The translations under genes and the position numbers were made by a program. A stretch of 64,000 nucleotides of DNA from CAVORB01 sp963698495. GTDB taxonomy: Bacteria; Pseudomonadota; Gammaproteobacteria; Chromatiales; Chromatiaceae. A model generated the notes under the pieces. That model did not search any database. It saw only the letters and a program-made list of their open reading frames with translations, and was not told the origin of the DNA. How positions within the stretch are numbered: position 1 is the first letter of the stretch; each line of letters starts with the position of its first letter. The stretch lies in NCBI GenBank assembly GCA_963698495.1, contig CAVORB010000004.1, positions 62,001-126,000 on the forward strand, given 5' to 3'. This document shows, piece after piece, positions 7,812 to 17,013 of the stretch.

Positions 7812-9284
7812 CTAGCGCCTTCGCCCGCCGGTCAGGGAGCCGAGAATGCCCCGCATCAACGAGCGCCCGATCTGGGTGCCGATGGAGCGTGCCGCGCTCG
7901 ATACGAAGGCCTCCAGCGGGCTCTGCCGTCCACCGCCGGAGGAAGTCCTGGCCCGCGGCTCGGCGACAGGGGCGGACGGCGCCACCTCGGCCGCGGCCTG
8001 CTCGGCTCGCTGCTGCAGGATCTCGTAAGCGGAGACGCGGTCCACCGCTTGGTCATAGATGCCCTTGACCAGGGAGCCCGCCATCACGGCCGCGCGCTCG
8101 GCGGGGGTGATCGGACCCAGACGGCTTCCAGGCGGGGCGACGCGAATGCGCTGCACCACCGACGGGGTGCCCTTCTCGTCCAGGGTCGAGGCGAGCGCCT
8201 CGCCGACGCCGAGCTCGGTGATCACCTGCTCGGTGTCGAGGTCCGGGTTGGGACGGAAGGTCTGGGCCGCCACCCGCACCGCCTTCTGATCCTTGGGCGT
8301 GAAGGCCCGCAGCGCGTGCTGAACCCGATTGCCGAGCTGGCCGAGCACGTCCTCGGGCACGTCGGTGGGGTTCTGGGTCACGAAGTAGACGCCGACGCCC
8401 TTGGAGCGGATCAGGCGCACCACCTGCTCCACCTTGTCGAGCAGTATCTTCGGGGCATCGTCGAACAGCAGATGCGCCTCGTCGAAGAAGAAGACCAGCT
8501 TGGGCTTGTCCGGATCGCCGACCTCCGGCAGCTGCTCGAACAACTCGGAGAGCAGCCACAGCAGGAAGGTCGCGTACAGGGCGGGGGTGTGGATGAGCTT
8601 GTCCGCGGCGAGCACGTTCACGAATCCGCGACCCTGCTCGTCGGTCTGCATCAGGTCGGCGAGATCCAGGGCCGGCTCGCCGAACAGCTGCTCGGCGCCC
8701 TGCTCCTCGAGTGTCAGCAGGCGGCGCTGGATGGCGCCGACGCTGGCTTTCGAGACATTGCCGTAGGTCGACTGCAGGGCGCTGGCGTTGTCGGCGACAT
8801 AGGCGAGCAGGGACCGCAGGTCCTTGAGATCCAGGAGCAGCCAGCCGTTCTCGTCGGCCACCCGGAAGACGATGTTGAGCACTCCCTCCTGGGTGTCGTT
8901 GAGGTTGAGCAGCCGGGCGAGCAACAGGGGTCCCATGTCCGAGATGGTCGTCCGCACCGGGTGCCCCTGCTCCCCCGTGATGTCCCAGAAGATCACCGGC
9001 GAACCGGCATAGGCGAAACCTTCCTCCGCCTCCAGATCCATTTCCGCGACCCGCTCGGCAACCCTCGCATTGCCGCCTCCCGCCTGGCTGATGCCGGCCA
9101 GGTCGCCCTTGATGTCCGCCAGGAACACCGGTACCCCGACACGGCTGAAGCCCTCCGCCAGACGTTGCAGGGTGACCGTCTTGCCGGTGCCCGTGGCGCC
9201 CGCGACGAGCCCGTGACGATTGGCCATGCGCGACAGGATGGAGACCGGGACCTCGCCTTTGCCAACGAGAAGGGATTTGGACAT
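7812..9284 (-). CDS. YjgR/HerA-like P-loop ATPase (DUF853)
   Basis: 490-aa ATPase of the HerA/FtsK superfamily. Walker A is GATGTGKT (29-36), Walker B lies in KLVFFFDEAHLLF, and an ADIKGDLAGIS segment typical of the DUF853/YjgR group follows the P-loop. HerA relatives pump DNA or act with nucleases; the YjgR branch has no settled function. The C-terminus is Arg-rich (GGRRR). AAGGAG precedes the ATG by ten bases. It lies 18 bp downstream of the histidine kinase gene and may be co-transcribed with it. No NurA-type nuclease partner is adjacent, so a role in end resection is not implied. Confidence 0.9.
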   Translation of the reverse strand: MSKSLLVGKGEVPVSILSRMANRHGLVAGATGTGKTVTLQRLAEGFSRVGVPVFLADIKGDLAGISQAGGGNARVAERVAEMDLEAEEGFAYAGSPVIFWDITGEQGHPVRTTISDMGPLLLARLLNLNDTQEGVLNIVFRVADENGWLLLDLKDLRSLLAYVADNASALQSTYGNVSKASVGAIQRRLLTLEEQGAEQLFGEPALDLADLMQTDEQGRGFVNVLAADKLIHTPALYATFLLWLLSELFEQLPEVGDPDKPKLVFFFDEAHLLFDDAPKILLDKVEQVVRLIRSKGVGVYFVTQNPTDVPEDVLGQLGNRVQHALRAFTPKDQKAVRVAAQTFRPNPDLDTEQVITELGVGEALASTLDEKGTPSVVQRIRVAPPGSRLGPITPAERAAVMAGSLVKGIYDQAVDRVSAYEILQQRAEQAAAEVAPSAPVAEPRARTSSGGGRQSPLEAFVSSAARSIGTQIGRSLMRGILGSLTGGRRR

Positions 9285-9302
9285 CGGGGTGGCTCCTTGA
9301 GA

Positions 9303-10966
9303 TCAGCTGGAAACAGGGTTTGGCTCCGGAGCGCCGGATCCGAAACCGGAAAGATATTCATTGACCAGGACGCGGCGCAGCTCGCCCGGCGCGACCGGTT
9401 TGTGCAGCAGCGGATAACCGCGGGCCTGGGCCTCCCGCTGGCGCTCGCCGGCGGTATCGCCCGTGACCAGGACGGCGGGCAGCCTGCGGCCGGCGTTCGC
9501 GTTGATCACGGCCAGCAGCTCGATCCCGTTTTCACCGTCCGGAAGCCGGTAGTCGACCACGGCCACGTCCGGGCGCAACCCGCGCTCGCGGATCAGGTTG
9601 AGCGCCTCCGCGGCGCTCGCGGCGCAAAAGGCGTGGAAACCCCAGGAGCGCAGCAGGCGCGCCGTTGCCAGCAGAACCGGATCGTCGTCCTCGACCACGA
9701 GCACGCGAAGATTCAACGCGTCCTTCGGCGACTCCGAGACGACATCGACGCCGGTCTGAGCAACCGGGGACGAGGCCAACGGCACCTCGACGAAGAAGAC
9801 CGATCCCTTCCCGACCCGGGAGAGGGCGCCCAGACGCAGATCCAGGAGATCGGCGATGCGCTTGGCGATCGCCAACCCGAGCCCCAGCCCCTGGTGACGG
9901 TTGCGCGCCGGATTGCCGAGCTGGTAGAACTCGTCGAAGATGCTTTCGAGCTGATCCTCGGCGATGCCCTCGCCCGTGTCCCAAACCTCGATGCGCAGCC
10001 GGTCGCCCCGCCGCCGCGACCCGAGCAGCACCCTGCCCTTGCGCGTGTGGCGGATGGCGTTGGACATCAGGTTGTGAAGGATTCGTTCCAACAGATCGGG
10101 GTCGGTACGCAGGCTGGCCTTGTTCGGGAACACCCGCACCCGGACCCCGCGGTCCGCCGCCAGCGGCCGAAACTGGCCCTGCAATCGGTGCAGGAAGACC
10201 AGCGCCGAGAACTCCCGCTCACGCGGGATGACGATGCCCGCCTCGAGCTTGGTGATGTCCAGAAGCGCCTTCAGCAGGCCATCCATCACCGCCAGCGTCG
10301 ATTGCATGTCCCGCGCGATCTCTCGCGCCTGACCCTCGAGCGGGGCACAGGTCAGCGCACCGAGCAGCAGCGACATCGCCTGCAGGGGCTGGCGCAGATC
10401 GTGATTGGCCGCGGCGAGAAAGCGCGACTTGGCGACGCTGGCCTTGTCGGCCTCCTCCTTCGCCTGCGCCAGCGCCTGCTCTATGGCCTTGCGCCGGGTG
10501 ATGTCACGGGCGAAGATCGCGACCCCCTGAGGCCTGCCATCCGGCCCCAGCACCGGGTACATGTTGTTGTCGTACCAGCGCCCCGCCCGCTGGTCCTCGA
10601 AGCGCTGCGGCGTGCCCTGCTCCAGGACCTCTTGCGCCTGCTGGTGCCGCCGGCGGGCGACCTCCCCGGGCGCCAGCTCGAGGATGGTCCTGCCAAGCAC
10701 CTCGGAGACCGGCAGCCCGAAGCTTGCGGCCGCCCGCTGATTGACCACCACCGCCCGGTGCTCGGCGTCCAGCAGCACCACCACATCGTCGCCCGTCGCG
10801 TCGATCAGGGTCCGCAAACGCTCCTCGCTCTCGCGCAGCGCAACGTCCATCCGCCTGCGCCCACCCGGGCATCCTGGGCCGCATCGCGCTCCAACTCGGC
10901 GACGCGGGCGCGCAGCGCGGACAACTCGCGCGACAGCTCCTCGCGGGAACTTCCTGAATCGCTCAT
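9303..10966 (-). pseudogene. Hybrid sensor histidine kinase (PAS-HisKA-HATPase-REC), frameshift near the N-terminus
   Basis: Order of domains: N-terminal coiled coil, PAS (RLRTLIDATGDDVVVLLDAE onward), HisKA with phospho-His in AAANHDLRQPLQAM, HATPase (NLMSNAIRHTRKG; DTGEGIAE; GLGLGLAIAKRI), and a C-terminal receiver with phospho-acceptor Asp in DVAVVDYRLPDG. The ATG at 10966 opens a typical coiled coil (MSDSGSSREELSRELSALRA), but this frame does not reach the PAS domain. One missing base, or two extra, between about 10851 and 10870 would join the two into one protein of about 554 aa. Everything after the PAS start is intact. Either a sequence error or a recent mutation. There is no periplasmic sensor domain, so the kinase is soluble. 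The cognate regulator is not in the window. Confidence 0.8.
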
Positions 10967-11077
10967 AGGGGGCCAGAGTGATGCTTCGCGACCTGCCCAG
11001 GTTGAAATCCGTCAGTGACAACACGGAGAATTCCGCGTACACGAGCGGGATGTTAGCGAATAATTGCGGCGAAACTC

Positions 11078-11647
11078 ATGTATTTTCCCATCGACGAAGC
11101 GACCCGAGCCCAGGCCAAGACGCCGCATGAGCTGGCGATGGTCAATCTGCTGCTGATCAACCTGCTGATGCTGATCGCGCTGCTCGCCGGGAGCTTCCTG
11201 CAGCAGGACTCTCCTCTGGCGGATTACAAGCTCGTGGGCGTGCTGATACCGCTTGCGATCTCGCTCTCGATCGTCGCCTACAGCTTCGTGCGCGCCGCCA
11301 GGGCCGCCGCGGGCGAACCCTGGTTCGTGACGGTGCACTGGCGGATCGCTACCGGCCGCTACAAGATCCTGCTGATCGCGTACCTGGTCGGCGCCGCGTT
11401 GATCGGAATCGGCTGGCTGCTGTCTCAGGGGCAGGCGGACCCGCGCATGCAAGCGCTGATGTTCATTGCGCTGCAACGGGTGGCCATCGCGCCGGTTCTG
11501 ATCGCGCTCATGGTCCTGATCATGCTGGAGTCCGGCTCCCTCTACCAGGCCGGCCGGGGTGAGGTGCCGGACGGCGTGGCGAAACGCTTTCCGCCGCCGG
11601 TGGATCTGGCCACTTCCGAGACCGAGCTGTCCTCCAGCGCCGCCTGA
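11078..11647 (+). CDS. Four-helix membrane protein of unknown function
   Basis: 189 aa with four clear hydrophobic segments, near residues 23-41, 52-72, 95-118 and 131-149, and hydrophilic ends. The C-terminal tail is rich in Ser/Thr/Glu. I do not recognise the family. It starts 111 bp from the divergent histidine kinase gene and ends 21 bp before the Pcm-type methyltransferase gene, so it probably shares a transcript with that gene. An inner-membrane location is likely. Confidence 0.75.
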   Translation: MYFPIDEATRAQAKTPHELAMVNLLLINLLMLIALLAGSFLQQDSPLADYKLVGVLIPLAISLSIVAYSFVRAARAAAGEPWFVTVHWRIATGRYKILLIAYLVGAALIGIGWLLSQGQADPRMQALMFIALQRVAIAPVLIALMVLIMLESGSLYQAGRGEVPDGVAKRFPPPVDLATSETELSSSAA

Positions 11648-11668
11648 TCCTCGACGCAGCGGACCGCG

Positions 11669-12337
11669 ATGAAATCCCCCACCGACAAGATGCTGCGGGA
11701 AATCGAGGACGAGGTCCGCTACACGCGGGAGCTCATCGGGCGCGACACCCTCGATCCCCGGGTCATGGCGGCCATGGCCGAGGTCCCGCGCCATGAGTTC
11801 GTACCCGGGCACGAGCGGCTGTACGCGTACGCGAACGGCCCCCTCCCCATCGGCCACGGTCAGACCATCTCGCAACCCTATATTGTCGCCCTGATGACGG
11901 ATCTTCTGGGCTGCGGCCCCGACGCCAGGGTGCTGGAGATCGGCACCGGCTCGGGCTACCAGTCCGCGGTTCTCTCCCGGGTGGTGAAGCAGGTCTACTC
12001 GGTGGAGGTCATCGGCGATCTGGCGGCACAGGCGGGCGAGCGTCTCGCGCGGCTCGGCTACGCGAACGTCCTGACACGTCAGGGCGACGGCTACCTGGGA
12101 TGGCCGGAGCACGCGCCGTACGACGGCATCCTGGTCACCGCGGCCGCACCTTCCGTGCCTCCGCCGCTCGTGGAGCAGCTCGGGGCGGGCGCGCGCCTTG
12201 TGATCCCCGTCGGCCCGCCGTACGGGCATCAGGAGCTCTTGGTGATCGAGAAAAACGCCGACGGGTCGATCCGCACCCGCGACCTTCTTGGCGTCGCATT
12301 CGTTCCCTTGACGCGGCCCCGCCCCGACGAGGGTTGA
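11669..12337 (+). CDS. pcm: Protein-L-isoaspartate O-methyltransferase
   Basis: SAM-dependent enzyme that methylates isoaspartyl residues and so starts repair of aged proteins. 222 aa, the usual length. Diagnostic stretches are GHGQTISQPYIVALMTDLL, the SAM-binding LEIGTGSGYQSAVLS, and DGILVTAAAPSVPPPLVEQL. The N-terminus (MLREIEDEVRYTRELIG) differs somewhat from E. coli Pcm and resembles the second proteobacterial PCMT group. Last intact gene before the damaged defence island. Confidence 0.92.
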   Translation: MKSPTDKMLREIEDEVRYTRELIGRDTLDPRVMAAMAEVPRHEFVPGHERLYAYANGPLPIGHGQTISQPYIVALMTDLLGCGPDARVLEIGTGSGYQSAVLSRVVKQVYSVEVIGDLAAQAGERLARLGYANVLTRQGDGYLGWPEHAPYDGILVTAAAPSVPPPLVEQLGAGARLVIPVGPPYGHQELLVIEKNADGSIRTRDLLGVAFVPLTRPRPDEG

Positions 12338-12461
12338 GCACCGGGACCGCACCGAGAAAGATCAGTCTCGGCACATCGACGAATTTCAGCGCGTTGACAG
12401 GTGTGTAGCGGAGAGCGCTGGTGCAGACCGGGAGCGCCGCAGGGTGATGCTGCGCCTCCAA

Positions 12462-12713
12462 TGACTGTCCTGAATCAGCGCATCGATTCACCGCTCACCT
12501 TGCGCGGTGGATAGAGCCGACCGTGCCAGAACCAGATCTCGTCGCCGTTGGCCAGGAAGATGAACGGATCTACGGCGTACTGCTCGCGGATCGCGTCCGC
12601 GTAGTCGGCGGCCTGCCGCTCACCTTCCAGGGGATCGCGACTCGCCCGCTTGGCCTCGACGATGGCAAGCGGCCCTGGAGGGACAGATCATCCCCGCCAA
12701 GCAGCGCGACGAG
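12462..12713. repeat. 252-bp tandem direct repeat, copy 1
   Basis: Begins TGACTGTCCTGAATCAGCG and is followed head-to-tail by a nearly identical copy at 12714-12965. I count three mismatches in 252 bases, all in the second half of the unit. On the minus strand the repeat encodes a fragment of a type I restriction R subunit (see pseudogene entry). Confidence 0.95.
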
Positions 12714-12965
12714 TGACTGTCCTGAATCAGCGCATCGATTCACCGCTCACCTTGCGCGGTGGATAGAGCCGACCGTGCCAGAACCAGATCTCGTCGCCGT
12801 TGGCCAGGAAGATGAACGGATCTACGGCGTACTGCTCGCGGATCGCGTCCGCGTAGTCGGCGGCCTGCCGCTCACCTTCCGGGGGATCGCGACTCGCCCG
12901 CTTGGCCTCGACGATGGCAAGCGGCCCTGGACGGACAGATCATCCCCGCCAAGCAGCTCGACGAG
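12714..12965. repeat. 252-bp tandem direct repeat, copy 2
   Basis: Second unit of the tandem pair, continuing into unique sequence at GCTGGCGGCGAAGTAAAG. The near-identity to copy 1 implies a recent duplication, or an assembly effect. Confidence 0.95.
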
Positions 12966-13007
12966 CTGGCGGCGAAGTAAAGCCTCCCTGCTCCCTCAGC
13001 CCTGAAA

Positions 13008-13025
13008 AGCCCGCGCAAGCGGGCT
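13008..13025. terminator. Rho-independent terminator hairpin
   Basis: AGCCCGC, loop GCAA, GCGGGCT; perfect 7-bp stem. On the minus strand it is followed by TTTTC, on the plus strand by CTTACTCTT, so it could end the HNH operon or a plus-strand transcript. Confidence 0.65.
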
Positions 13026-13086
13026 CTTACTCTTGTTGGTCCGGCCGAGCGCTGAAGTAGTGACTCGCCAGAACACGACATCCGAT

Positions 13087-13272
13087 CTACGGATAACCAT
13101 CATATCCCACGCCACAAGGTGCGAAGACGACGTGGTCGCCTGGGCTGGATAGCAAACCAGCCTCCTCCGCAAGGACCGCTTGGACCTGCTGGACATCTCC
13201 CACCCGGGCAAAGAGATCGAAAAATCGGGAATAAGAGAGAGCGCCACATCCCGCATATTTGTATGCCCGCAC
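13087..13272 (-). CDS. Small open frame of unknown function downstream of HNH gene
   Basis: 61 codons from a GTG at 13272 that follows an in-frame stop. The product has an unremarkable soluble composition (SYSRFFDLFARVGDVQQVQ, then GDHVVFAPCGVGYDG). I do not recognise it. The reading looks more protein-like than its neighbours in other frames but could be chance. It would lie 69 bp downstream of the HNH stop. Confidence 0.25.
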   Translation of the reverse strand: MRAYKYAGCGALSYSRFFDLFARVGDVQQVQAVLAEEAGLLSSPGDHVVFAPCGVGYDGYP

Positions 13273-13341
13273 TCAACGCCCGATGAAGAGTAACTCGCGA
13301 TGAGTTTGGGGAACCGAGGCCGCAATTCCCTGCCTCCCGGA

Positions 13342-14436
13342 CTAAGACGGGTCAACCGCGAGCGCGAGTTCGTTTGAATCATCGAACTCTTCGAGATACT
13401 CCGGACGGCGATTAAGTACCGCCTGACAGACGGCCGCCTTGACCATCGCCGAAGGCGAGCGTCCGCGCTCCGCGACATGGTCCTCGAGTTGCTCGCGGAC
13501 GACGTCATCGATCGAGCGCGCCGGATTGGGCTGTCTCCTGCGCCTCACCTGCCCGACGAGCGCGTCGTGATAGCTGGCAACCAGATTCGTCCATCGCTTC
13601 GACAGGGACCGAATGAGGTCTGTGTGGTTGGCCAGACGTACCTGTTCCGCCGCGTCCGCAGAGTGAAGTCTCGGAATCGAATCCTTGGGTGTGCCGCTCA
13701 GCTCGATGACCGCTTCGGGCGAAGCGGGGCGGAAGAACGGATGTAACCAGTCGTCCGTGGAACGGGGGCTGCCCTGGGTGATGGCGGGGCGATCGCCTTT
13801 TGCGGTGATCACGTCGTTGCACGAGCTGCATACGGGAACGAGATTCCACGGCGAGCAGGCCAGGAGCGGAAATCCGTTCTTGAACAGGTAGTGATCCAGC
13901 TCCGGGGTACCGATTTCTCCGTCGCAGTAAGGGCAAACAGTAGATGTTGGATACGTCGAGCAGAACGCGTCCTTGTAACCGCGGTTGCAGACACTGCGGT
14001 TGCCCGGGAAGGAGTAGCCCGGCCATTGATCTCTGTCGTTGTGGCTGAGCAGCTTGTAGCAGCGCTTGAAGAAGTCGCCCACTTGCTTGGCCAGTTGAGC
14101 ATCAACACCGGGCAGCGCGGTAAGGTCACGAAAATCCCCTCCCTCCTTCAATAGGGCTGCGACCTTGTTCTGCCGGAGAAACTCGTCGTACAGTGCCTGA
14201 CGAGCCGTGAGGGTTGCGGCAGCGATGGCTCGAATGCGAGCCTCTTGACCACCCAGACAGAATTTCCTCACCCATTCGGCGTCCAGATCGCTCCAGACCT
14301 GATTAACCCAGGCGCTATTGACCGCGTTGGCATTCAGGGCGGGATCGGCCAGCGCTTTGAGCAGGCGCTTGAACAGCACCACAACCCTGAACAGCAGCGC
14401 CGACTGTCTGGGCAGCTTAAGCGGATGTAGGGCCAT
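13342..14436 (-). CDS. HNH endonuclease of an ATPase-HNH defence pair (PtuB-like)
   Basis: Predicted DNA nuclease of 364 aa, intact. An N-terminal helical half precedes a zinc-supported HNH site: CPYC (168-171), ELDHY (Asp181-His182), NLVPVCSSCND (Asn198, C203-x2-C206, Asn207). This is the layout of the HNH proteins paired with ABC/SMC-like ATPases in Septu (PtuA-PtuB) and in retron-associated modules. The ATG at 14436 lies inside the end of the ATPase gene (20-bp overlap), which argues for coupled translation. A frame to 14481 exists but would sit entirely inside the ATPase gene. Activity would be expected to be held back by the ATPase until infection; that is inference from the family. Confidence 0.85.
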   Translation of the reverse strand: MALHPLKLPRQSALLFRVVVLFKRLLKALADPALNANAVNSAWVNQVWSDLDAEWVRKFCLGGQEARIRAIAAATLTARQALYDEFLRQNKVAALLKEGGDFRDLTALPGVDAQLAKQVGDFFKRCYKLLSHNDRDQWPGYSFPGNRSVCNRGYKDAFCSTYPTSTVCPYCDGEIGTPELDHYLFKNGFPLLACSPWNLVPVCSSCNDVITAKGDRPAITQGSPRSTDDWLHPFFRPASPEAVIELSGTPKDSIPRLHSADAAEQVRLANHTDLIRSLSKRWTNLVASYHDALVGQVRRRRQPNPARSIDDVVREQLEDHVAERGRSPSAMVKAAVCQAVLNRRPEYLEEFDDSNELALAVDPS

Positions 14437-16321
14437 CGCCTCCCGCCCGCAGACGCTTGAGGATCGCCCGCAGCTCCGCACGGTGGAAGCTGCTGCCGAG
14501 GACCTTCAGAATCTCCTCCAGCTCGGTTTCCTTGCCCTCCCAATCGGTCTTCAGGAGCCGGTCTAGGATCAGCTCGGAGCGGCGGCCGGTGCTGCTGTCG
14601 GCGCGGAAGAGGTTCATGTTGACCTCGCCCGGATCGGTGCCGAACAGGCCGCCACTGACCCCGCGGGCGTTGATCTCGCCTTGGTGCTTGTCCAGCACCG
14701 TCACCTCGGCGGCGAAGGCATCGGTCAGGGCGATGCTGGTGTGGGCGGCGACGACGACATTGGCCTCGGTGCTTCGCAGCAGGCCCATGTCCAGCATCTC
14801 GACGATCTCGCGCTTCCAGACGTCGTTGAAGTGGGTCTCGGGTTCGTCCAGCAGGAGCAGGGAGCCGTCCTGCCCGCGCAGCAGGAAGATGATGCCCATC
14901 CGCCCGAGCAGCATCTGCTCGCCGTCGCTGAGCTGGTCATAGGTGACCAGGGCATCGTCAGGCTCGCCGTCCGCCGCCTCCGGGCGATGCAGGCGCTGGA
15001 TCGTCAGGGTCGCCTCGTCCAGCAGGCCGGTGCGCTGCCAATCCCGTAGGCGGGTGAAGCAGTCCATCGGCGTCGAATCGATCGATTGGTCCGCGCTGAA
15101 GATACGCAGCACCGCCTCGGCCCCGGTCTTGCTGCCGTCCACACGCTCGGTGACGCGTGCAAGGGTCGAATCCGGCGTCCAGAAGGGGACGACATCCCTC
15201 AGCCGTTCCGTCAGGCTGATGTCAACCGACGATCCGAGTGAGAGGACCGCGCGCATGCGCCCGTCCGGCTGGGCAATCACCTCGTCGGCGAGGGCAACCA
15301 GAAACAAGCAACTCCCGGCGCTGTTCGTTGGTCGCACGGTCGCCCGAGTCGCGATAGGTCAGGCTCAGGTGGGTGGGCCTGAACCAGTCGATCTCGTTCA
15401 GCACCCGACGCGCATCCTTCGCGGCTCTCCTGCCCCGCTCGCTCGCGCAGAAAGCCCTCACGCAACGCCTCCAGCCTGCCGGTCACCGGTCTGCCCCGGA
15501 AGCTCCTTCGCCGTCTGCCACAGGGCCAGGGTGATGCCCGGCCAGGCGCAGATCCGGCGGATATGGATCCGCAGATGGAACGTGTCCAGCGGGTCCGCCT
15601 CCCAGCATCCGATTGGTCGACGAGCTTGCTCGCGGGATGGCTTGAGCGGGCTCGGGGCGTCTCGGCGCAAGCTGCTCTCTCCCATTCGCGCTCCATGCGT
15701 CCAGCCCGGCGGCCGCTCGTTCTCGACCGGGCAGTCCCTCATCCGTCGTCGCCCGCGGGTGAAACTCGGGCGGTCGAGCTGGATCCACGCATCCTCGGCG
15801 CCGGAGCTGTAGGCGATCAGCCGCTTGGGCAGCCTGGCGAGACAGCAGGGAGCCTTGACCGACGGACTCTGCCGAGCTCGATCTCGGGGCTCCCGGGCCA
15901 GCGGATGGGGCTGCTCCTCGGCGCAGCGCACGGGTCAGCGCCTCCCAATCCGCGCGCTTCGCATTCGACGGGCGACCCGGGCGAGGGTCGCGAAGAAGGA
16001 GCGCCGATCCTTCAGGTTGCGTGATGTGCAGGAGCGCGGTCACGGGTCTCGCGGTCCATCCCGGCGGTCCCAGGCCAGGGTCAGCGGCAGCGCCGGCCGC
16101 TCGCGGCGGGCGAGGGAGCGGAAAGCAGCGATACAGGGTCCGCAGGATCGAGGACTTGCCGCTGCCATTGACGCCGACGACGAAGTTCAGACGAGCCCTT
16201 GCGGGCCAGATCGGCATCGGCTTCAGGGTCTCTGGAGATCGAGCTCCTCGCGGCCGAACACCACCGCAGCGTGTCGGTCAGCGGACCGCAGCGCGGGCAG
16301 GTGCAGGTAGCGCAGTCTCAT
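14417..16321 (-). pseudogene. SMC/ABC-like AAA ATPase of the HNH pair (PtuA-like), frameshifted
   Basis: All hallmarks of an overcoming-lysogeny/RecF-type ATPase are present but split over several frames. Walker A is NFVVGVNGSGKSSILRTLY near 16.17 kb. The ABC signature is QLSDGEQMLLGRMG and Walker B is SLLLLDEPETHFND near 14.85 kb. The switch histidine is in VVVAAHTSIALTDAF. The C-terminal half from about 15.3 kb to the stop is one clean frame; the N-terminal half changes frame several times (for example near 16.25, 15.9-16.1 and 15.3-15.5 kb). The ATG at 16321 overlaps the upstream small gene as ATGA. Repaired, the protein would be about 620-630 aa, longer than classical PtuA. Similar ATPases are annotated as restriction-system-associated. 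Confidence 0.75.
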
Positions 16322-16714
16322 GGCCCGTCGCGATCCTGCTCCACCAGGGCCGCGAGTCGCTCCAACTCGCGCCGTCGCGCCTGATCGCCGACTCTAGCTG
16401 GCCCGGCCTCGCCTTCGGTAGGATCGTCGTCGCGCCGCGGCAGCCGGTAGGCATTGCCGAAGACGAAGGCGCCGGCGTCCTCGGTCTGCTCCTCCAGGCT
16501 CAGCGGGATCGACCAGCCCGCGGGCGGCGAGCACCGCGAGGTGGCCCTCGATGGCCTGGGGGTTGCGGCGCAGCGGTCCGTCCGAGGCGAGCGGCTGAGC
16601 GACTCCGCGCGTGAAGTACGCACTGGTCATGCCGTCGCGAGCTCGTGCAAGACGGATGCCGCTGGTAGCGGTCTGATTTGCTCTCGAGTTGAGATCGGTG
16701 CTGGTCAGCGACAT
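16318..16714 (-). pseudogene. Small gene upstream of the ATPase, one frameshift, unknown function
   Basis: Two adjoining frames make one short protein. The first (ATG at 16714 or 16630) runs to AIEGHLAVLAARGLVDP near 16.51 kb. The second continues LSLEEQTEDAGAFVFGN to the stop TGA at 16318, which overlaps the ATPase ATG. Repaired length is about 102 aa from 16630 or about 130 aa from 16714. The middle looks like a helix-turn-helix or winged-helix-like stretch, but I cannot name a family. Its position recalls the small middle components of ABC three-component defence systems. That comparison is positional only. Confidence 0.45.
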
Positions 16715-16725
16715 GGACCGACGGT

Positions 16726-17013
16726 CTAGTTACCGCGTGCGGCTGAGATGAGACAGCGACGCGCGCCGGCGAGCGACGCGCGAGTCTTGTCCGAAGCATC
16801 GGATCGCGCTGACGGGCCTCCGCCGCGAGCGTTCTCCGCGTGGGCCTCGCGCCAACCGGCGGTGAGTTGGCCGGAGAAGGCATGAGGCGGACAGGCGACG
16901 CATGGAGAGACTTGCGAGCGTCGCACCCACTCGGCGTCGCCTGCGTCGCAAGCCGAAGCGACATCACGCCAAGCCTCGCTGAACGCGTGCTGCGCTTCGT
17001 CGTGGGGGCCAGA
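16726..17013. other. Unassigned segment between hsdS fragment and small gene
   Basis: No recognisable gene. The minus strand holds a short open frame with a low-complexity Ala/Arg/Ser composition (GWREAHAENARGG onward) that I could not match to any family. This is where the second half of hsdS would be expected. Confidence 0.4.

Larger units (their letters stand above)
12462..12965 (-). pseudogene. hsdR: Duplicated hsdR N-terminal (nuclease) fragment
   Basis: Read on the minus strand, each repeat encodes about 60 residues of a type I restriction endonuclease N-terminal region. It runs GPLAIVEAKRASRDP, then ERQAADYADAIREQYAV, DPFIFLANGDEIWFW and HGRLYPPRKVSG, and ends at a stop after GESMR. 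LAIVEAKR carries the E-x-K part of the PD-(D/E)xK nuclease site. The last conserved residues, LYPPRKVSG, are the same ones at which the large hsdR remnant near 22.67 kb begins, about 10 kb away on the same strand. These repeats therefore hold the part of hsdR the main copy lacks. Neither unit has a start or a helicase domain, so no function is expected. Confidence 0.8.
12966..13341. other. Gap downstream of the HNH gene
   Basis: Holds the hairpin at 13008-13025 and one short minus-strand frame at 13087-13272. On the plus strand a frame ending at the TAA near 12980 reads DGQIIPAKQLDELAAK and stops just before that hairpin. It looks like the tail of an unidentified plus-strand gene left by rearrangement. 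Confidence 0.4.

Noticed and set aside
7701..11018. 1105-codon plus-strand open frame
   Set aside because: Antisense to the YjgR-like ATPase and histidine kinase, both with clear domains. Long antisense frames are expected at this G+C content.
12462..12965. Tandem repeat as a CRISPR array or plus-strand repeat protein
   Set aside because: Only two long contiguous copies, no spacers; the plus-strand frame is the antisense of an hsdR fragment.
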